Part shown: positions 16,654-25,023 of the stretch, piece by piece
Layout of the letters: each line of letters begins with the position of its first letter
Position numbering within the stretch: position 1 is the stretch's first letter
Origin: Anaerolineaceae bacterium
Lineage (GTDB): Bacteria > Chloroflexota > Anaerolineae > Aggregatilineales > Phototrophicaceae
Assembly: GCA_020634135.1 (NCBI GenBank)
Contig: JACKCG010000001.1
Span: 558,001-622,000, forward strand
Length of the DNA: 64,000 bases
Direction of reading: 5' to 3'
Made by a program: the position numbers and the translations under genes
Notes under the pieces: model-generated
What the model was told of the DNA's origin: nothing
The model's input: only the letters and a program-made list of their open reading frames with translations
Databases searched by the model: none

Positions 16654-18105
16654 ATGTTGGATTTTCTACTGGGTAGCGATTTTCTGTCGGCGATCATTGC
16701 TTTTGTACTGGTGTTAATCCCCGCTATTTTGATACACGAAATCGGGCATTTTGCGGCAGCGAAGGCAATTGGCGTTGCGGTATTGGAATTCGGTATTGGT
16801 ATACCCCCGCGTATGATACGGCTGTTTAAGCGGGGTGAGACGGAATACACCTTGAACTGGTTGCCCTTGGGTGGGTTTGTATTGCCGCTTGGTGAGGATT
16901 TTGTACGCCCAGTGGATGCTGAGACCGTCGAACGTGACCGCTCGCGTGTTGAAGTCGCGGACGAGATTGCACGCCGGAAGCTGAAGGCGCTGCCTGAAGC
17001 CAGTCCGCGCCAGCGAATTTTCTTCATGGCAGCTGGCGCCATCATGAATTTCCTTATGGCATTTGTCTTGTTTGCCCTGGTTGCCCTGATTGGTATTCCC
17101 CAGGTCGTTGGCAGCAGCGTTGAAATCGTGCATGTGAACCCGGATTCACCATTGGCAGCAGCCGGTTTGCAATCCGGCGATTTTGTTCTGCGCCTGAATG
17201 ATGGATACTTTGAAAGCAGTCAGGATTTCTTCAACAAGCTGTATGCCCAGAATGGGCAGTCAGTGATGCTGCTCGTTCACCGGGAAAGCGAGGACGAGCC
17301 GATTGAGATCACCTTTACTCCCCAGATGGCAACGGTTGCGCCGGTTGCAAATAGCTATGTGCGTATCGCTGGCGTAGTAGAGGATTCACCGGCGGGTAAG
17401 GCTGGTCTTTTACCCGGTGACGTTATCATGGCGATAAATGGTGAACCCTTCGCAAGTACTGATGAGCTGAAAGCACGGACGACGGCGAATGCCGGACAAT
17501 CAATGACGCTGACCATCCAACGCGGTGACGAGATGCTCGAAATGACACTTGTGCCGCGCGAGACTTTCCCGGAAGGGCAGGGTGCTATGGGGATTGCGAT
17601 CTGGCCCGCTTTTGGTGATACCGGCCTGGGCCTGGTTTACCAGGAAGGCGTTGGTCAGGAAGTTGTAGTTAATCAGTCTTTGGGCGAATCGTTGCGTTAT
17701 GGTGTAGAGCGTATCGGATTTATCGTGAATGCAATTGCTCGTATTCCGTCGCAGATAATCAACCAGGAAATCAGTGCGGAAGAGGCACGGCCAATTGGAA
17801 TCGTGGCAATCAGCCAGGTGGGGGCGTCGGCTTTGCGGCAGAGTGTGGAGCAAGACACGCCGATTTTGATCCTGAACTATATTGCCATGATAAATGTTGC
17901 ACTGGGGCTGACGAACTTGCTACCACTTCCAGCCTTGGATGGTGGGCGGATCGTCTTTGTGCTGCTAGAGATTGTTCGGGGGCGGCCTATCGCACCGGAA
18001 CGCGAAGGCCTGGTGCATTTGATCGGATTTGCCTTGCTGCTCTCCCTGTTTTTTGTGATTACCGTGAATGATCTGGTTAATCCAATCACGAATTTGCTGC
18101 CCTAA
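16654..18105 (+). CDS. rseP: RseP-type site-2 zinc metalloprotease (M50) with two PDZ domains
   Basis: The ATG at 16654 is preferred over the TTG one codon earlier. The 483-residue membrane protease has the zinc motif HEIGHFAAAKAIG in its first helix and the second zinc motif LPALDGGRIVF near residue 430. Two PDZ domains lie between: one around VEIVHVNPDSPLAAAGLQSGD, the other around AGVVEDSPAGKAGLLPGD. Such enzymes cleave transmembrane segments of anti-sigma factors or leftover signal peptides. There is no dxr, cdsA or uppS next to it, unlike many bacteria; dxr would not be needed with a mevalonate route. The HEAT gene follows after 17 bp. Confidence 0.95.
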   Translation: MLDFLLGSDFLSAIIAFVLVLIPAILIHEIGHFAAAKAIGVAVLEFGIGIPPRMIRLFKRGETEYTLNWLPLGGFVLPLGEDFVRPVDAETVERDRSRVEVADEIARRKLKALPEASPRQRIFFMAAGAIMNFLMAFVLFALVALIGIPQVVGSSVEIVHVNPDSPLAAAGLQSGDFVLRLNDGYFESSQDFFNKLYAQNGQSVMLLVHRESEDEPIEITFTPQMATVAPVANSYVRIAGVVEDSPAGKAGLLPGDVIMAINGEPFASTDELKARTTANAGQSMTLTIQRGDEMLEMTLVPRETFPEGQGAMGIAIWPAFGDTGLGLVYQEGVGQEVVVNQSLGESLRYGVERIGFIVNAIARIPSQIINQEISAEEARPIGIVAISQVGASALRQSVEQDTPILILNYIAMINVALGLTNLLPLPALDGGRIVFVLLEIVRGRPIAPEREGLVHLIGFALLLSLFFVITVNDLVNPITNLLP

Positions 18106-18122
18106 GGGTGGGGGATTAAGTC

Positions 18123-19148
18123 ATGTTTGACTATGACGACGATGAAGTGGAAATTCGCCAACGTGAAAAGCCGTCCCTTGATGTGGTGCTGAAGGCCTTA
18201 GCATCAAAGGATGGGAATCTGCTTTCTGCTGATATTTACTATGGCTTGTCCGGGTTATCATCCGAAGAAATAGACCGTATACGCCCAGTCTGGCGGGGGC
18301 TGGATGACGAGCGCCGTCGCAAATTGATGCGCCAGGTTGCGGATCTGAGTGAGGCCGATTTTGAGTTGGATTATGGTGCATTGGGGCTGTTCGCCTTGGA
18401 CGATCCCGATGCCGAGGTGCGTCAAGCCGCGATTGACACCCTTTGGATTGATAATTCTGTGGCATTCATGTCGCGCCTGATTGATATGGCAAAAACGGAT
18501 CAGTCTGACACTGTGCGGGCGGCGGCGATGAGTGAATTAGGCCGTTTTATTTTGATGGGCGAGTATGAAGAGCTTCCGGAAAGAGAAGCGCAGCGGGCAC
18601 AGCAGGTTGCGATTACTGCCTGGAACAATAAATCTGAGGATTTTCAGGTGCGGCGACGGGCACTGGAAGCGCTGGCAAATAGCAGTCATGAAATGGTTCC
18701 CGGTGCAATTCTTGAAGCCTATAATAATCCGGATATTCTGATGAAAGTGAGTGCCGTGTTTGCAATGGGGCGTACCTGCAATACGAGTTGGGCTGGCCTT
18801 GTTATGACCGAACTCGGTAGCAGTGAGCCAGAAATTCAATTTGAGGCGGCGCGGGCAGCTGGCGAACTAGGGTTGCCGCAGGCTGTGCGCTATTTGGATG
18901 TTCTAGCATCCCGACGTGATACAGAAATTCGGGAAGTCGCGGTCTGGTCTCTTGGGGAAATCGGCGGCGACAAAGCGATACGTGTTCTAACCAGACTGGC
19001 GGACCAGGCTGAAGAACGTGAAGATGACGAATTCCTGGAATTGGTGGAAGACGCACTGGCAAACGCAGAGATGTTTGGCAGCCTCGATTTCGAACTGGAC
19101 GAATTAGATCATCTGGATGATTTCAACGACGATGACGAAAACGAGTGA
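18123..19148 (+). CDS. HEAT-repeat protein with acidic C-terminal tail
   Basis: The 341-residue protein is made of alpha-helical repeats. Clear HEAT/PBS-lyase-type units include LDDPDAEVRQAAIDTLW, TDQSDTVRAAAMSELGRFI, SSEPEIQFEAARAAGELG and RDTEIREVAVWSLGEIGG. It ends in a very acidic tail (DELDHLDDFNDDDENE). No signal peptide or catalytic motif is seen, so it is probably a cytosolic scaffold. It begins 17 bp after the RseP-like gene and is likely cotranscribed. Confidence 0.85.
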   Translation: MFDYDDDEVEIRQREKPSLDVVLKALASKDGNLLSADIYYGLSGLSSEEIDRIRPVWRGLDDERRRKLMRQVADLSEADFELDYGALGLFALDDPDAEVRQAAIDTLWIDNSVAFMSRLIDMAKTDQSDTVRAAAMSELGRFILMGEYEELPEREAQRAQQVAITAWNNKSEDFQVRRRALEALANSSHEMVPGAILEAYNNPDILMKVSAVFAMGRTCNTSWAGLVMTELGSSEPEIQFEAARAAGELGLPQAVRYLDVLASRRDTEIREVAVWSLGEIGGDKAIRVLTRLADQAEEREDDEFLELVEDALANAEMFGSLDFELDELDHLDDFNDDDENE

Positions 19149-19165
19149 TCGTATGTTTTTAGCGT

Positions 19166-19186
19166 GGGCGCACGGGCGGTGCGCCC
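19166..19186. repeat. GC-rich REP-like hairpin
   Basis: GGGCGCAC and GTGCGCCC form a perfect 8-bp stem around the 5-base loop GGGCG, in the 145-bp gap after the HEAT gene. There is no following T-run, so it does not look like an intrinsic terminator. Such short GC palindromes are often dispersed REP-like elements, but only one copy is visible here. Confidence 0.45.
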
Positions 19187-19293
19187 TACGAATCCCATCA
19201 TTCATAGGATTGCTTTCGATAACTCACTTAAGCCAAGAATACTCCTTCAGCTGTTTGTCTCCATACGCTAATCTCAATTGATCGGACTTCGTA

Positions 19294-20220
19294 GTGGGTA
19301 TTCTAGGCGAATTACTCTCAATTTTCATCAACAATATCGCGCCGATTCTGGTTATTGCCGGGGTCGGTTTTGTCATTGGACGGCACCTGCATGTAGATGC
19401 CCGCTCGTTTGGACGGGTGATATTCTATGCTTTTTCGCCGGCGCTGGTTTTTTCTTCGCTGGCATCCAGTAAGGTTGATCGAACAGAACTGGTGCAAGTG
19501 TCAGTAGTAATGGCGTTGGTGCTGGTATCGCTGCTGGTGCTGGCGTACCTAAGTACAGCAGGGTATCGCGATAATCGGGTTGGGCGAGCCGGTGTCATGT
19601 TGAGTGCAATGTGTCCGAACACAGGTAATTTGGGCTTGCCGCTCGTTAGCTTTGTCCTAGGTGAAGTCGCGTTGACGTATGCGGTTATCGCGTTTGTTGT
19701 AGCGACGATTTCCAACTTTTCACTGGGAATATTCGTGGCAAGCAGCGGGCGGAGTTCAATCATTCGGGCTTTGCTGAATATGGTGCGCGTGCCAACTATT
19801 TATGCGGCAATTGGTGGTCTTGTGGTGAATATAACGGGGTTTGCGCTTCCGCTCCCGATTATGCGCTCGGTTTCTCTGCTGGGGCAGGCTGCTGTTCCAG
19901 CTATGCTGATTTTGTTAGGTCTGGAACTGGCACAAGCTGCGAAGTTTGCTCAGTTTCGTTTGATCGGCCTGGGCGCGGGCATTCGTTTGCTAGCCGCTCC
20001 GGTCATTGCGATATTTCTGGTTGCACTTTTCGAGGTCCGGTGGGAAGTAGGCATGGTGATTGTATTACAAGCCAGTATGCCGGTGGCCGTCGTCACATTG
20101 ATTATTGCCAACGAGTTTCAGCTCAATATGCAGCAACAGCTCGGCACCGTTCTGGTTACGACTTTACTCAGCCCTATCACATTGTCAGTGCTGATCCTGT
20201 TGTTGCAGCGGTCTACTTGA
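19294..20220 (+). CDS. AEC (auxin efflux carrier) family transporter
   Basis: The 308-residue polytopic protein has about ten membrane segments in two halves. Family features include an early VGFVIGRHLHVDARSFG, the middle MCPNTGNLGLPLVSFVLGEV, and late VVLQASMPVAVVTLIIANEF. AEC proteins export organic acids, auxin or similar small anions in bacteria. The predicted start is GTG at 19294; no strong ribosome site precedes it. It converges with the SCP2 gene. The substrate cannot be told. Confidence 0.9.
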   Translation: MGILGELLSIFINNIAPILVIAGVGFVIGRHLHVDARSFGRVIFYAFSPALVFSSLASSKVDRTELVQVSVVMALVLVSLLVLAYLSTAGYRDNRVGRAGVMLSAMCPNTGNLGLPLVSFVLGEVALTYAVIAFVVATISNFSLGIFVASSGRSSIIRALLNMVRVPTIYAAIGGLVVNITGFALPLPIMRSVSLLGQAAVPAMLILLGLELAQAAKFAQFRLIGLGAGIRLLAAPVIAIFLVALFEVRWEVGMVIVLQASMPVAVVTLIIANEFQLNMQQQLGTVLVTTLLSPITLSVLILLLQRST

Positions 20221-20228
20221 ACATAAAC

Positions 20229-20259
20229 AGGGCGCGGTAATACAAGAATGCCACGCCCT
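20229..20259. terminator. Hairpin between convergent AEC and SCP2 genes
   Basis: AGGGCGCGG and CCACGCCCT pair over nine positions with one mismatch, just after the AEC stop and before the SCP2 stop on the other strand. It could stop transcripts from both sides. The T-tracts are short. Confidence 0.45.
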
Positions 20260-20281
20260 TTGGAGTGATAGAAGGTGATAC

Positions 20282-20611
20282 TTACTGAGCGAACATGGTC
20301 TGGAGTTTCATCGCCAGCCCCATGTCCCCCTTGATTTTGATCTTTCCACTCATAAACGCCTGCATAGGGTTACTTTTGCCGGTAGAAACATTGAACCAGT
20401 CGTCAGCGCTGGCCTCAAGGGTCATTTTCGGGTTGTCGGCGCTGCCCTCACCTGACTCGCACGCGCCATCCGTGATCTTTAGCCAGAATTGTCCACCATT
20501 TTCGCCGCTCAGATTAAACTGAATTGTCGCATTAACACCTTCTGCTTTTGCGGCCAGAAAATTCTGCGCCATTGTAGGGAAGATCTGGGCGATTTCTTCG
20601 CTCGTTGCCAT
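20282..20611 (-). CDS. SCP2 sterol-binding-domain protein
   Basis: The 109-residue protein is a stand-alone SCP2/sterol-carrier fold. It has the NATIQFNLSGENGGQFWLKI strand pair, then MTLEASADDWFNVSTGKSNPMQAFMSGKIKIKGD, the diagnostic end of the fold, given here as two adjoining parts (MTLEASADDWFNVSTGK and SNPMQAFMSGKIKIKGD). Members bind lipids or hydrophobic ligands in the cytosol. It stands alone on the minus strand. Its upstream region is shared with the propeller gene and contains a 16-bp palindrome. Confidence 0.92.
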   Translation of the reverse strand: MATSEEIAQIFPTMAQNFLAAKAEGVNATIQFNLSGENGGQFWLKITDGACESGEGSADNPKMTLEASADDWFNVSTGKSNPMQAFMSGKIKIKGDMGLAMKLQTMFAQ

Positions 20612-20688
20612 GTGATTTCTTACTCCTGAATGATGGTTATGATTAGTCGAAACGATGATACAGTTATATCACCAATCCCATGAATAGT

Positions 20689-20704
20689 ATACAATTAATT
20701 GTAT
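20689..20704. promoter_or_regulatory. 16-bp perfect palindrome, candidate operator
   Basis: ATACAATTAATTGTAT is its own reverse complement and lies 27 bp before the preferred ATG (20731) of the propeller gene, in the divergent gap with the SCP2 gene. A dimeric regulator could bind it. It would fall inside the coding sequence if the less likely ATG at 20680 were used. Confidence 0.45.
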
Positions 20705-20730
20705 CTCTGCTCAAACGCCCGGAGTATGGC

Positions 20731-22017
20731 ATGATGTTGAAGATATCACATCTGTTAATTGCATTGCTGATCCTGGCCTTTCTGCCGGATATAGTGCGGG
20801 CACAAGATAGTACATTGTTCCCCGATTTGCCTGGTATGGTGGCTTACATTGGGTCCGATGGCAATGTGTACAGTTTGGAGTTCGACACCCATTCCCAGGC
20901 AATTTTAACCAATGATAGTGAGGCGGGTTTGCCATATTTGTGGCCTACCTGGTCAACTGATGGTCGTCTGGCCTATTTTCGCTTGATCCCGGTGGATGGC
21001 CGTCCTGTGACGGAAGTTTATATTTCGGGCGATGGTCTTGATTCTGGCGAAATGGTCTATGCTGGCCTGGATGAAGTGGTGAATTACGCCTATTGGTCTC
21101 CGCAGAACTGTCTTATTGTCCCGAATTGCCGGGATCTGGCCGTGCTGATGAGTAGTCGCTCAGCGAATGGTTTATTTATCCGCCTGGTTCAAGATCAACA
21201 AGGTGAGGATACTTCCCGCATTACAAGTACCGGACGCCCATTTTATTATAGCTGGAGTCCTGATGGAACACAGATGCTCTGGCAGCGTAATCAGCAGCGG
21301 CTAGACATTTATGATGTCCAGAATGATGCCATTGTAACTACACTGGATGGCGTACCCGGTGCTTTCCAGGCGCCGGGATGGTCACCAGTTGATGACCGCT
21401 GGTTAGTTGGTGTGTTGGGTGCGGATAGCCAATCTACGGACATGACAGTGATGACGGTTGCCGGTACAAAGTCACTGGCCGCGGGGTTGGCGGGGCCGGT
21501 GGCTTTTAGCTGGTCGCCAGACGGTAATTATGTGGCCTATACTGATAACCAGGGGCCGCTGGCTATTGTGGATGCGGTAACGGGTGAGGTGGTTGCTCGC
21601 AGCGATACATCGGGCGTGTTTGCGTTTTTCTGGTCGCCGAATAGCAAGCACATTGCCTTTTTGACGCTCGCTTCGCCTCCGAACACCTTCACCACCCAGG
21701 CACAAATCGGGAGTTTTCCGGCAGCGCCAGCGTTTTTGCAGCGCGTGCCCGAGATGGCTTGGTCAGTACTCGATATTGTTGATGGTGCTGTACGACGATA
21801 TGGATTCTTCACACCCACCGAAGAAATGCTGTATCTGATTGCTTTCTTTGATCAGTTTGCACAGAGTCACCGTGTATGGTCGCCTGACAGCCGGTTTATC
21901 ATTTACAGCGAAGATCAGGGTGATGTGTCGTTTCTTAATGTGATTGATGTGACTCAGGAAAACATCGTTCCCTTTGCGGTTGCCGAGGGTGTTTTTGGCG
22001 TATGGAGTTTTCACTGA
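20731..22017 (+). CDS. Exported TolB/WD40-like beta-propeller protein
   Basis: I start at the ATG at 20731, 7 bp after GGAG, because it gives a normal signal peptide (MMLKISHLLIALLILAFLPD, cut near RAQ); the frame also opens at 20680. The 428-residue product has TolB-type blades: LWPTWSTDGRLAYF, YYSWSPDGTQMLW, AFSWSPDGNYVAYTD, FFWSPNSKHIAFLT and RVWSPDSRFIIYSED. It is probably an extracellular or surface propeller. It leads an operon with a LysM-M23 lipoprotein (21 bp later) and an SH3-like exported protein, so a wall-related role is plausible. The ligand is unknown. Confidence 0.85.
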   Translation: MMLKISHLLIALLILAFLPDIVRAQDSTLFPDLPGMVAYIGSDGNVYSLEFDTHSQAILTNDSEAGLPYLWPTWSTDGRLAYFRLIPVDGRPVTEVYISGDGLDSGEMVYAGLDEVVNYAYWSPQNCLIVPNCRDLAVLMSSRSANGLFIRLVQDQQGEDTSRITSTGRPFYYSWSPDGTQMLWQRNQQRLDIYDVQNDAIVTTLDGVPGAFQAPGWSPVDDRWLVGVLGADSQSTDMTVMTVAGTKSLAAGLAGPVAFSWSPDGNYVAYTDNQGPLAIVDAVTGEVVARSDTSGVFAFFWSPNSKHIAFLTLASPPNTFTTQAQIGSFPAAPAFLQRVPEMAWSVLDIVDGAVRRYGFFTPTEEMLYLIAFFDQFAQSHRVWSPDSRFIIYSEDQGDVSFLNVIDVTQENIVPFAVAEGVFGVWSFH

Positions 22018-22038
22018 GGCTGTTGATTGGGAGCATCT

Positions 22039-23625
22039 GTGAGATTGAAGCTAAAACTTATTCCTGTTATCGCCATATTGGGCATAAGTGCTGTATCCTG
22101 TTTTCAGAGCCAGCCTCAAACAATCGTTATCACTGCTACTTTCGCGCCTGCGGGGGACACCGGGTTTCCCGTGACTATGCCGGTTGAGGCAATTGCCCCG
22201 GATATTCTATCTCTATCACCTGTTCCTGATGCTCCACTGGTTGTTCCTACTCCTGACCCGACTCGCCCCGTTTCCGACTTGCCAGTTTCGGGCGAGTATC
22301 AGGTATTGCCAGGCGATACACTGTCCGGGATAGCGGCGGCGAATGGTGTAACGCTTGAGGCGCTGCTAGCGCTGAACACCCTGGAAAACCCGAATATTTT
22401 GGCGGTGGGGCAAGTCCTTAAACTCCCTGCGCCACCGGATACGTTTACCCCGGACTTTAAGATACTGTCTGACAATAAGTTCGTACGAGGGCCGGGTAGC
22501 GCTGCATTTGATGTTGCCGGGTTCATTGCTCAACAACCAGGCTATATCCGTACCGCTAGCGATGAGATCGACTCCATCACGTATCCGGCGGCGGAGATCG
22601 TGCAGCGTGCTTCGTTGGAATACAGCCTGGATGCACGGTTGCTCCTTGCCCTGCTAGAGGTGAAGGCTGGGTGGTTGAGCCAGTCGGAGTTATCTGACAC
22701 TGCCAGGGATTATCCGCTTGAAGGGCAGGAGCCGCCCCCCGGCTTTGACCGGAAAGGGTTGTACAAGCAGCTTGCCTGGGCTGCCAACCGATTGAATAGT
22801 GGCTATTACGGCTGGAAGTATGATGATTTGCGGATTGTCGAATTTGATCTGGGTATTCGCCAGCTCTATGCACCGGGGTTAAATGCGGGAACGGTAGGCT
22901 TACAGTATTTTCTCAGCCTGAATAATTCGTATGCGAACTGGCAGGGACAGGTGAGCGCGGAAGGTTTTTACCGGACGTATTATGCCTATTTTGGCGATCC
23001 GTTTTCTGGTATCGTTGAGCCGCTTGTCTCACCTGGAATTGTACAACCGGAGATGACATTTCCGTTCCAGGCGGGGGAAACCTGGTTTTTTACTGGCGGG
23101 CCACATGGTGGATGGGGAAGTGGCAGTGCCTGGGCTGCGCTGGACTTTGCTCCCCCGGACGAGGTTGAACCCGGAAGTGCAAGCTGTTATGTCTCTGATT
23201 ATTGGGCGACGGCGGTTGCGCCGGGAATTATCGCGCGCAGTGGTGGTGGCAGTGTAATTCTTGACCTTGATGGTGATGGCGATGAAACTACGGGTTGGAC
23301 GGTGCTGTATCTTCACATTGCTACCGAGGGGCGCGTACAAGCTGGGACACAGGTGCAGGTCGGGGATGTGATTGGACATCCGTCTTGCGAGGGTGGTTTT
23401 TCCAATGCGACACATTTACATATTGCCCGTCGCTTTAACGGAGAATGGATTCCAGTGTCCTGCGGGTTGTGTGGGCCGGAGCATGTGCGTCCCCCATTTG
23501 TGATGTCTGGCTGGACAAGTATTGGGCTGGAAGGACAAGAATACCAGGGATATATGGTACAGGGCGATGAACGGCGAGTCGCCGAGCAAGGGCGACTCAC
23601 GACTGAAAATCGAGTGGCGTGGTAA
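22039..23625 (+). CDS. LysM lipoprotein with M23 (LytM-type) peptidase-like domain
   Basis: The GTG at 22039 follows a GGGAG site and gives a lipoprotein signal ending at the lipobox AVSC. After a Pro-rich linker comes one LysM domain (GEYQVLPGDTLSGIAAANG to LAVGQVLKLPAP). An alpha-helical central domain follows, and a C-terminal M23-like domain with LYLHIATEGRVQAG and THLHIARRF. The usual first zinc site HxxxD appears as WAALD (nt 23131-23145), with Trp in place of His, so activity is uncertain. It should bind or remodel peptidoglycan. It sits 21 bp after the propeller gene. Confidence 0.88.
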   Translation: MRLKLKLIPVIAILGISAVSCFQSQPQTIVITATFAPAGDTGFPVTMPVEAIAPDILSLSPVPDAPLVVPTPDPTRPVSDLPVSGEYQVLPGDTLSGIAAANGVTLEALLALNTLENPNILAVGQVLKLPAPPDTFTPDFKILSDNKFVRGPGSAAFDVAGFIAQQPGYIRTASDEIDSITYPAAEIVQRASLEYSLDARLLLALLEVKAGWLSQSELSDTARDYPLEGQEPPPGFDRKGLYKQLAWAANRLNSGYYGWKYDDLRIVEFDLGIRQLYAPGLNAGTVGLQYFLSLNNSYANWQGQVSAEGFYRTYYAYFGDPFSGIVEPLVSPGIVQPEMTFPFQAGETWFFTGGPHGGWGSGSAWAALDFAPPDEVEPGSASCYVSDYWATAVAPGIIARSGGGSVILDLDGDGDETTGWTVLYLHIATEGRVQAGTQVQVGDVIGHPSCEGGFSNATHLHIARRFNGEWIPVSCGLCGPEHVRPPFVMSGWTSIGLEGQEYQGYMVQGDERRVAEQGRLTTENRVAW

Positions 23626-23643
23626 CGGGTAGGAGCACAGTTT

Positions 23644-24438
23644 GTGGTGATGCGTAAGTGGTTGATTTTCCCGGTTGTGATTGGCTTGATGTGGGTGGGG
23701 CAGGGGGTGTCCGCCCAGGGAAGTGTGAGTCCGACACCGGTTCAAGTACAGATTCCAAATGCTGCTGCTCCTGGTAGTGTGGAACAGGCGGCGGTTACAC
23801 CAACCCCGACGCGAACTCCGACACCGGTTGGGCCGGCCTTGTTGGAAGCGTTGACTGAAGCAAACGTAAGGGCAGAGGCGGATCTGGAGGCGGAGAAGTT
23901 AGGTACCATCCGTGCTGGAGACACTTACCCGATTCTAGGGCGTTATTTCCGCTGGTTGCAATTTCAATATGATAAATCACCCAATGGCACAGCCTGGGTA
24001 TTTGATGAACTGGTGACCATTATCGGTGATGAGACCGCAATTCTGGATTTGAATGTCAACGCACTGCCGACAGTGGATGTTGCGGCAGTCAATGCTACGG
24101 GGACATGGGAGGCAATTACACAGATACCCGGCGGCATTTTGACTGCGACTGCGGAATCACGGGTGTTGCCCGCACCAGGGTCTAGTTTGGGGGAGCCTGG
24201 GCAGGTGACCAGTGGTTCGGGACTGCCACAACTGCTGCCGACGTTTACCTGGCCGCCCGATCTGGCGGTGGCTTCCGGGCAAACTGCTTCACCCACTCCT
24301 GCAGATGGTATAGCTCCAGACCCGGCAGCGGAAAGTGTAGATAACCCACTGGACACTGCCGTCCCGCCCATTGTGCCCATAGCATTACTGGGTGGGGTAG
24401 GCTTGCTTGGCTTGTTTGCGGCGTCTCTTCGGCGTTAA
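23644..24438 (+). CDS. Exported SH3-like protein with C-terminal membrane anchor
   Basis: The GTG at 23644 lies 8 bp after AGGAG; an ATG two codons later is possible. The 264-residue product has a signal peptide (cut near VSAQG), then a Thr-Pro-rich linker (TPTPTRTPTPVG). A bacterial SH3-type domain follows (ALTEANVRAEADLEAEKLGT to GTAWVFDELV). A long low-complexity region and one C-terminal membrane helix (VPIALLGGVGLLGLFAA) ending in basic residues complete it. This looks like a wall-spanning, membrane-anchored adaptor. It is last in the envelope operon, followed by a strong terminator. Confidence 0.8.
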   Translation: MVMRKWLIFPVVIGLMWVGQGVSAQGSVSPTPVQVQIPNAAAPGSVEQAAVTPTPTRTPTPVGPALLEALTEANVRAEADLEAEKLGTIRAGDTYPILGRYFRWLQFQYDKSPNGTAWVFDELVTIIGDETAILDLNVNALPTVDVAAVNATGTWEAITQIPGGILTATAESRVLPAPGSSLGEPGQVTSGSGLPQLLPTFTWPPDLAVASGQTASPTPADGIAPDPAAESVDNPLDTAVPPIVPIALLGGVGLLGLFAASLRR

Positions 24439-24450
24439 GCCGGTAAATAA

Positions 24451-24480
24451 AAACACCTCGTCACAGTTGGCGAGGTGTTT
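24451..24480. terminator. Bidirectional intrinsic terminator
   Basis: AAACACCTCG and CGAGGTGTTT form a perfect 10-bp stem with a 10-base loop. A and T tracts on the arms allow termination on both strands, for the SH3-like gene (+) and the Fe-S carrier gene (-). Confidence 0.85.
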
Positions 24481-24498
24481 GATCGGAAGCAATTGATG

Positions 24499-24918
24499 CT
24501 AATGGCTGCAACCACCACCGCAGCCGCTACCGGCGTCTTCAGAGTCGTCAGTACGGAATGAGTGCCCACAACCACAGGTAGAAACCGCATTAGGATTGTC
24601 GATGCGGAAACCGCCCCCCATAAGGCTGTCTACATAATCAATGGTCGCACCCCGCAGATACATGAGGCTGGTTGGGTCAATTAACAGGCGCACACCTTCG
24701 ACTTCGATAACGGTGTCATAGTCTTTGGCCGTTTCTTCAAAGGACATACCATATTGCATCCCGGAGCAGCCACCGCCGGAGACAAAAACACGTAATGCAT
24801 GATTGGGGATTTCGCGCTGTTTCAGCAGTGTATTAATAATATTCACTGCTTCCATCGTTACATTCAGTATAGGGGTTTCGATCTTTATATCAGTGTCAAC
24901 ACGTCCTGCAACATCCAT
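24499..24918 (-). CDS. A-type iron-sulfur carrier protein (IscA/ErpA family) with extra Cys tail
   Basis: The ATG at 24918 lies about 12 bp after GAGGAG; the frame extends upstream but without family similarity. The 139-residue protein has the HesB fold and the three conserved cysteines: Cys51 in SGGGCSGMQYGM, and Cys115 and Cys117 in STCGCGHSF. These carry and deliver Fe-S clusters to apo-proteins. The tail adds DAGSGCGGGCSH, two more Cys and a His that ordinary IscA/ErpA proteins lack. It lies downstream of a SufR-like regulator on the same strand, so the two probably form a cluster-responsive operon. Confidence 0.92.
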   Translation of the reverse strand: MDVAGRVDTDIKIETPILNVTMEAVNIINTLLKQREIPNHALRVFVSGGGCSGMQYGMSFEETAKDYDTVIEVEGVRLLIDPTSLMYLRGATIDYVDSLMGGGFRIDNPNAVSTCGCGHSFRTDDSEDAGSGCGGGCSH

Positions 24919-25023
24919 TGGGTTTAAACGCTCCTCAATCACCTTTTGATAGATTGATTTGATTATAACATGGCACACACACAGCGTCAATTAAATAGAC
25001 GGGAGTAATAAAAATAATCTTCC

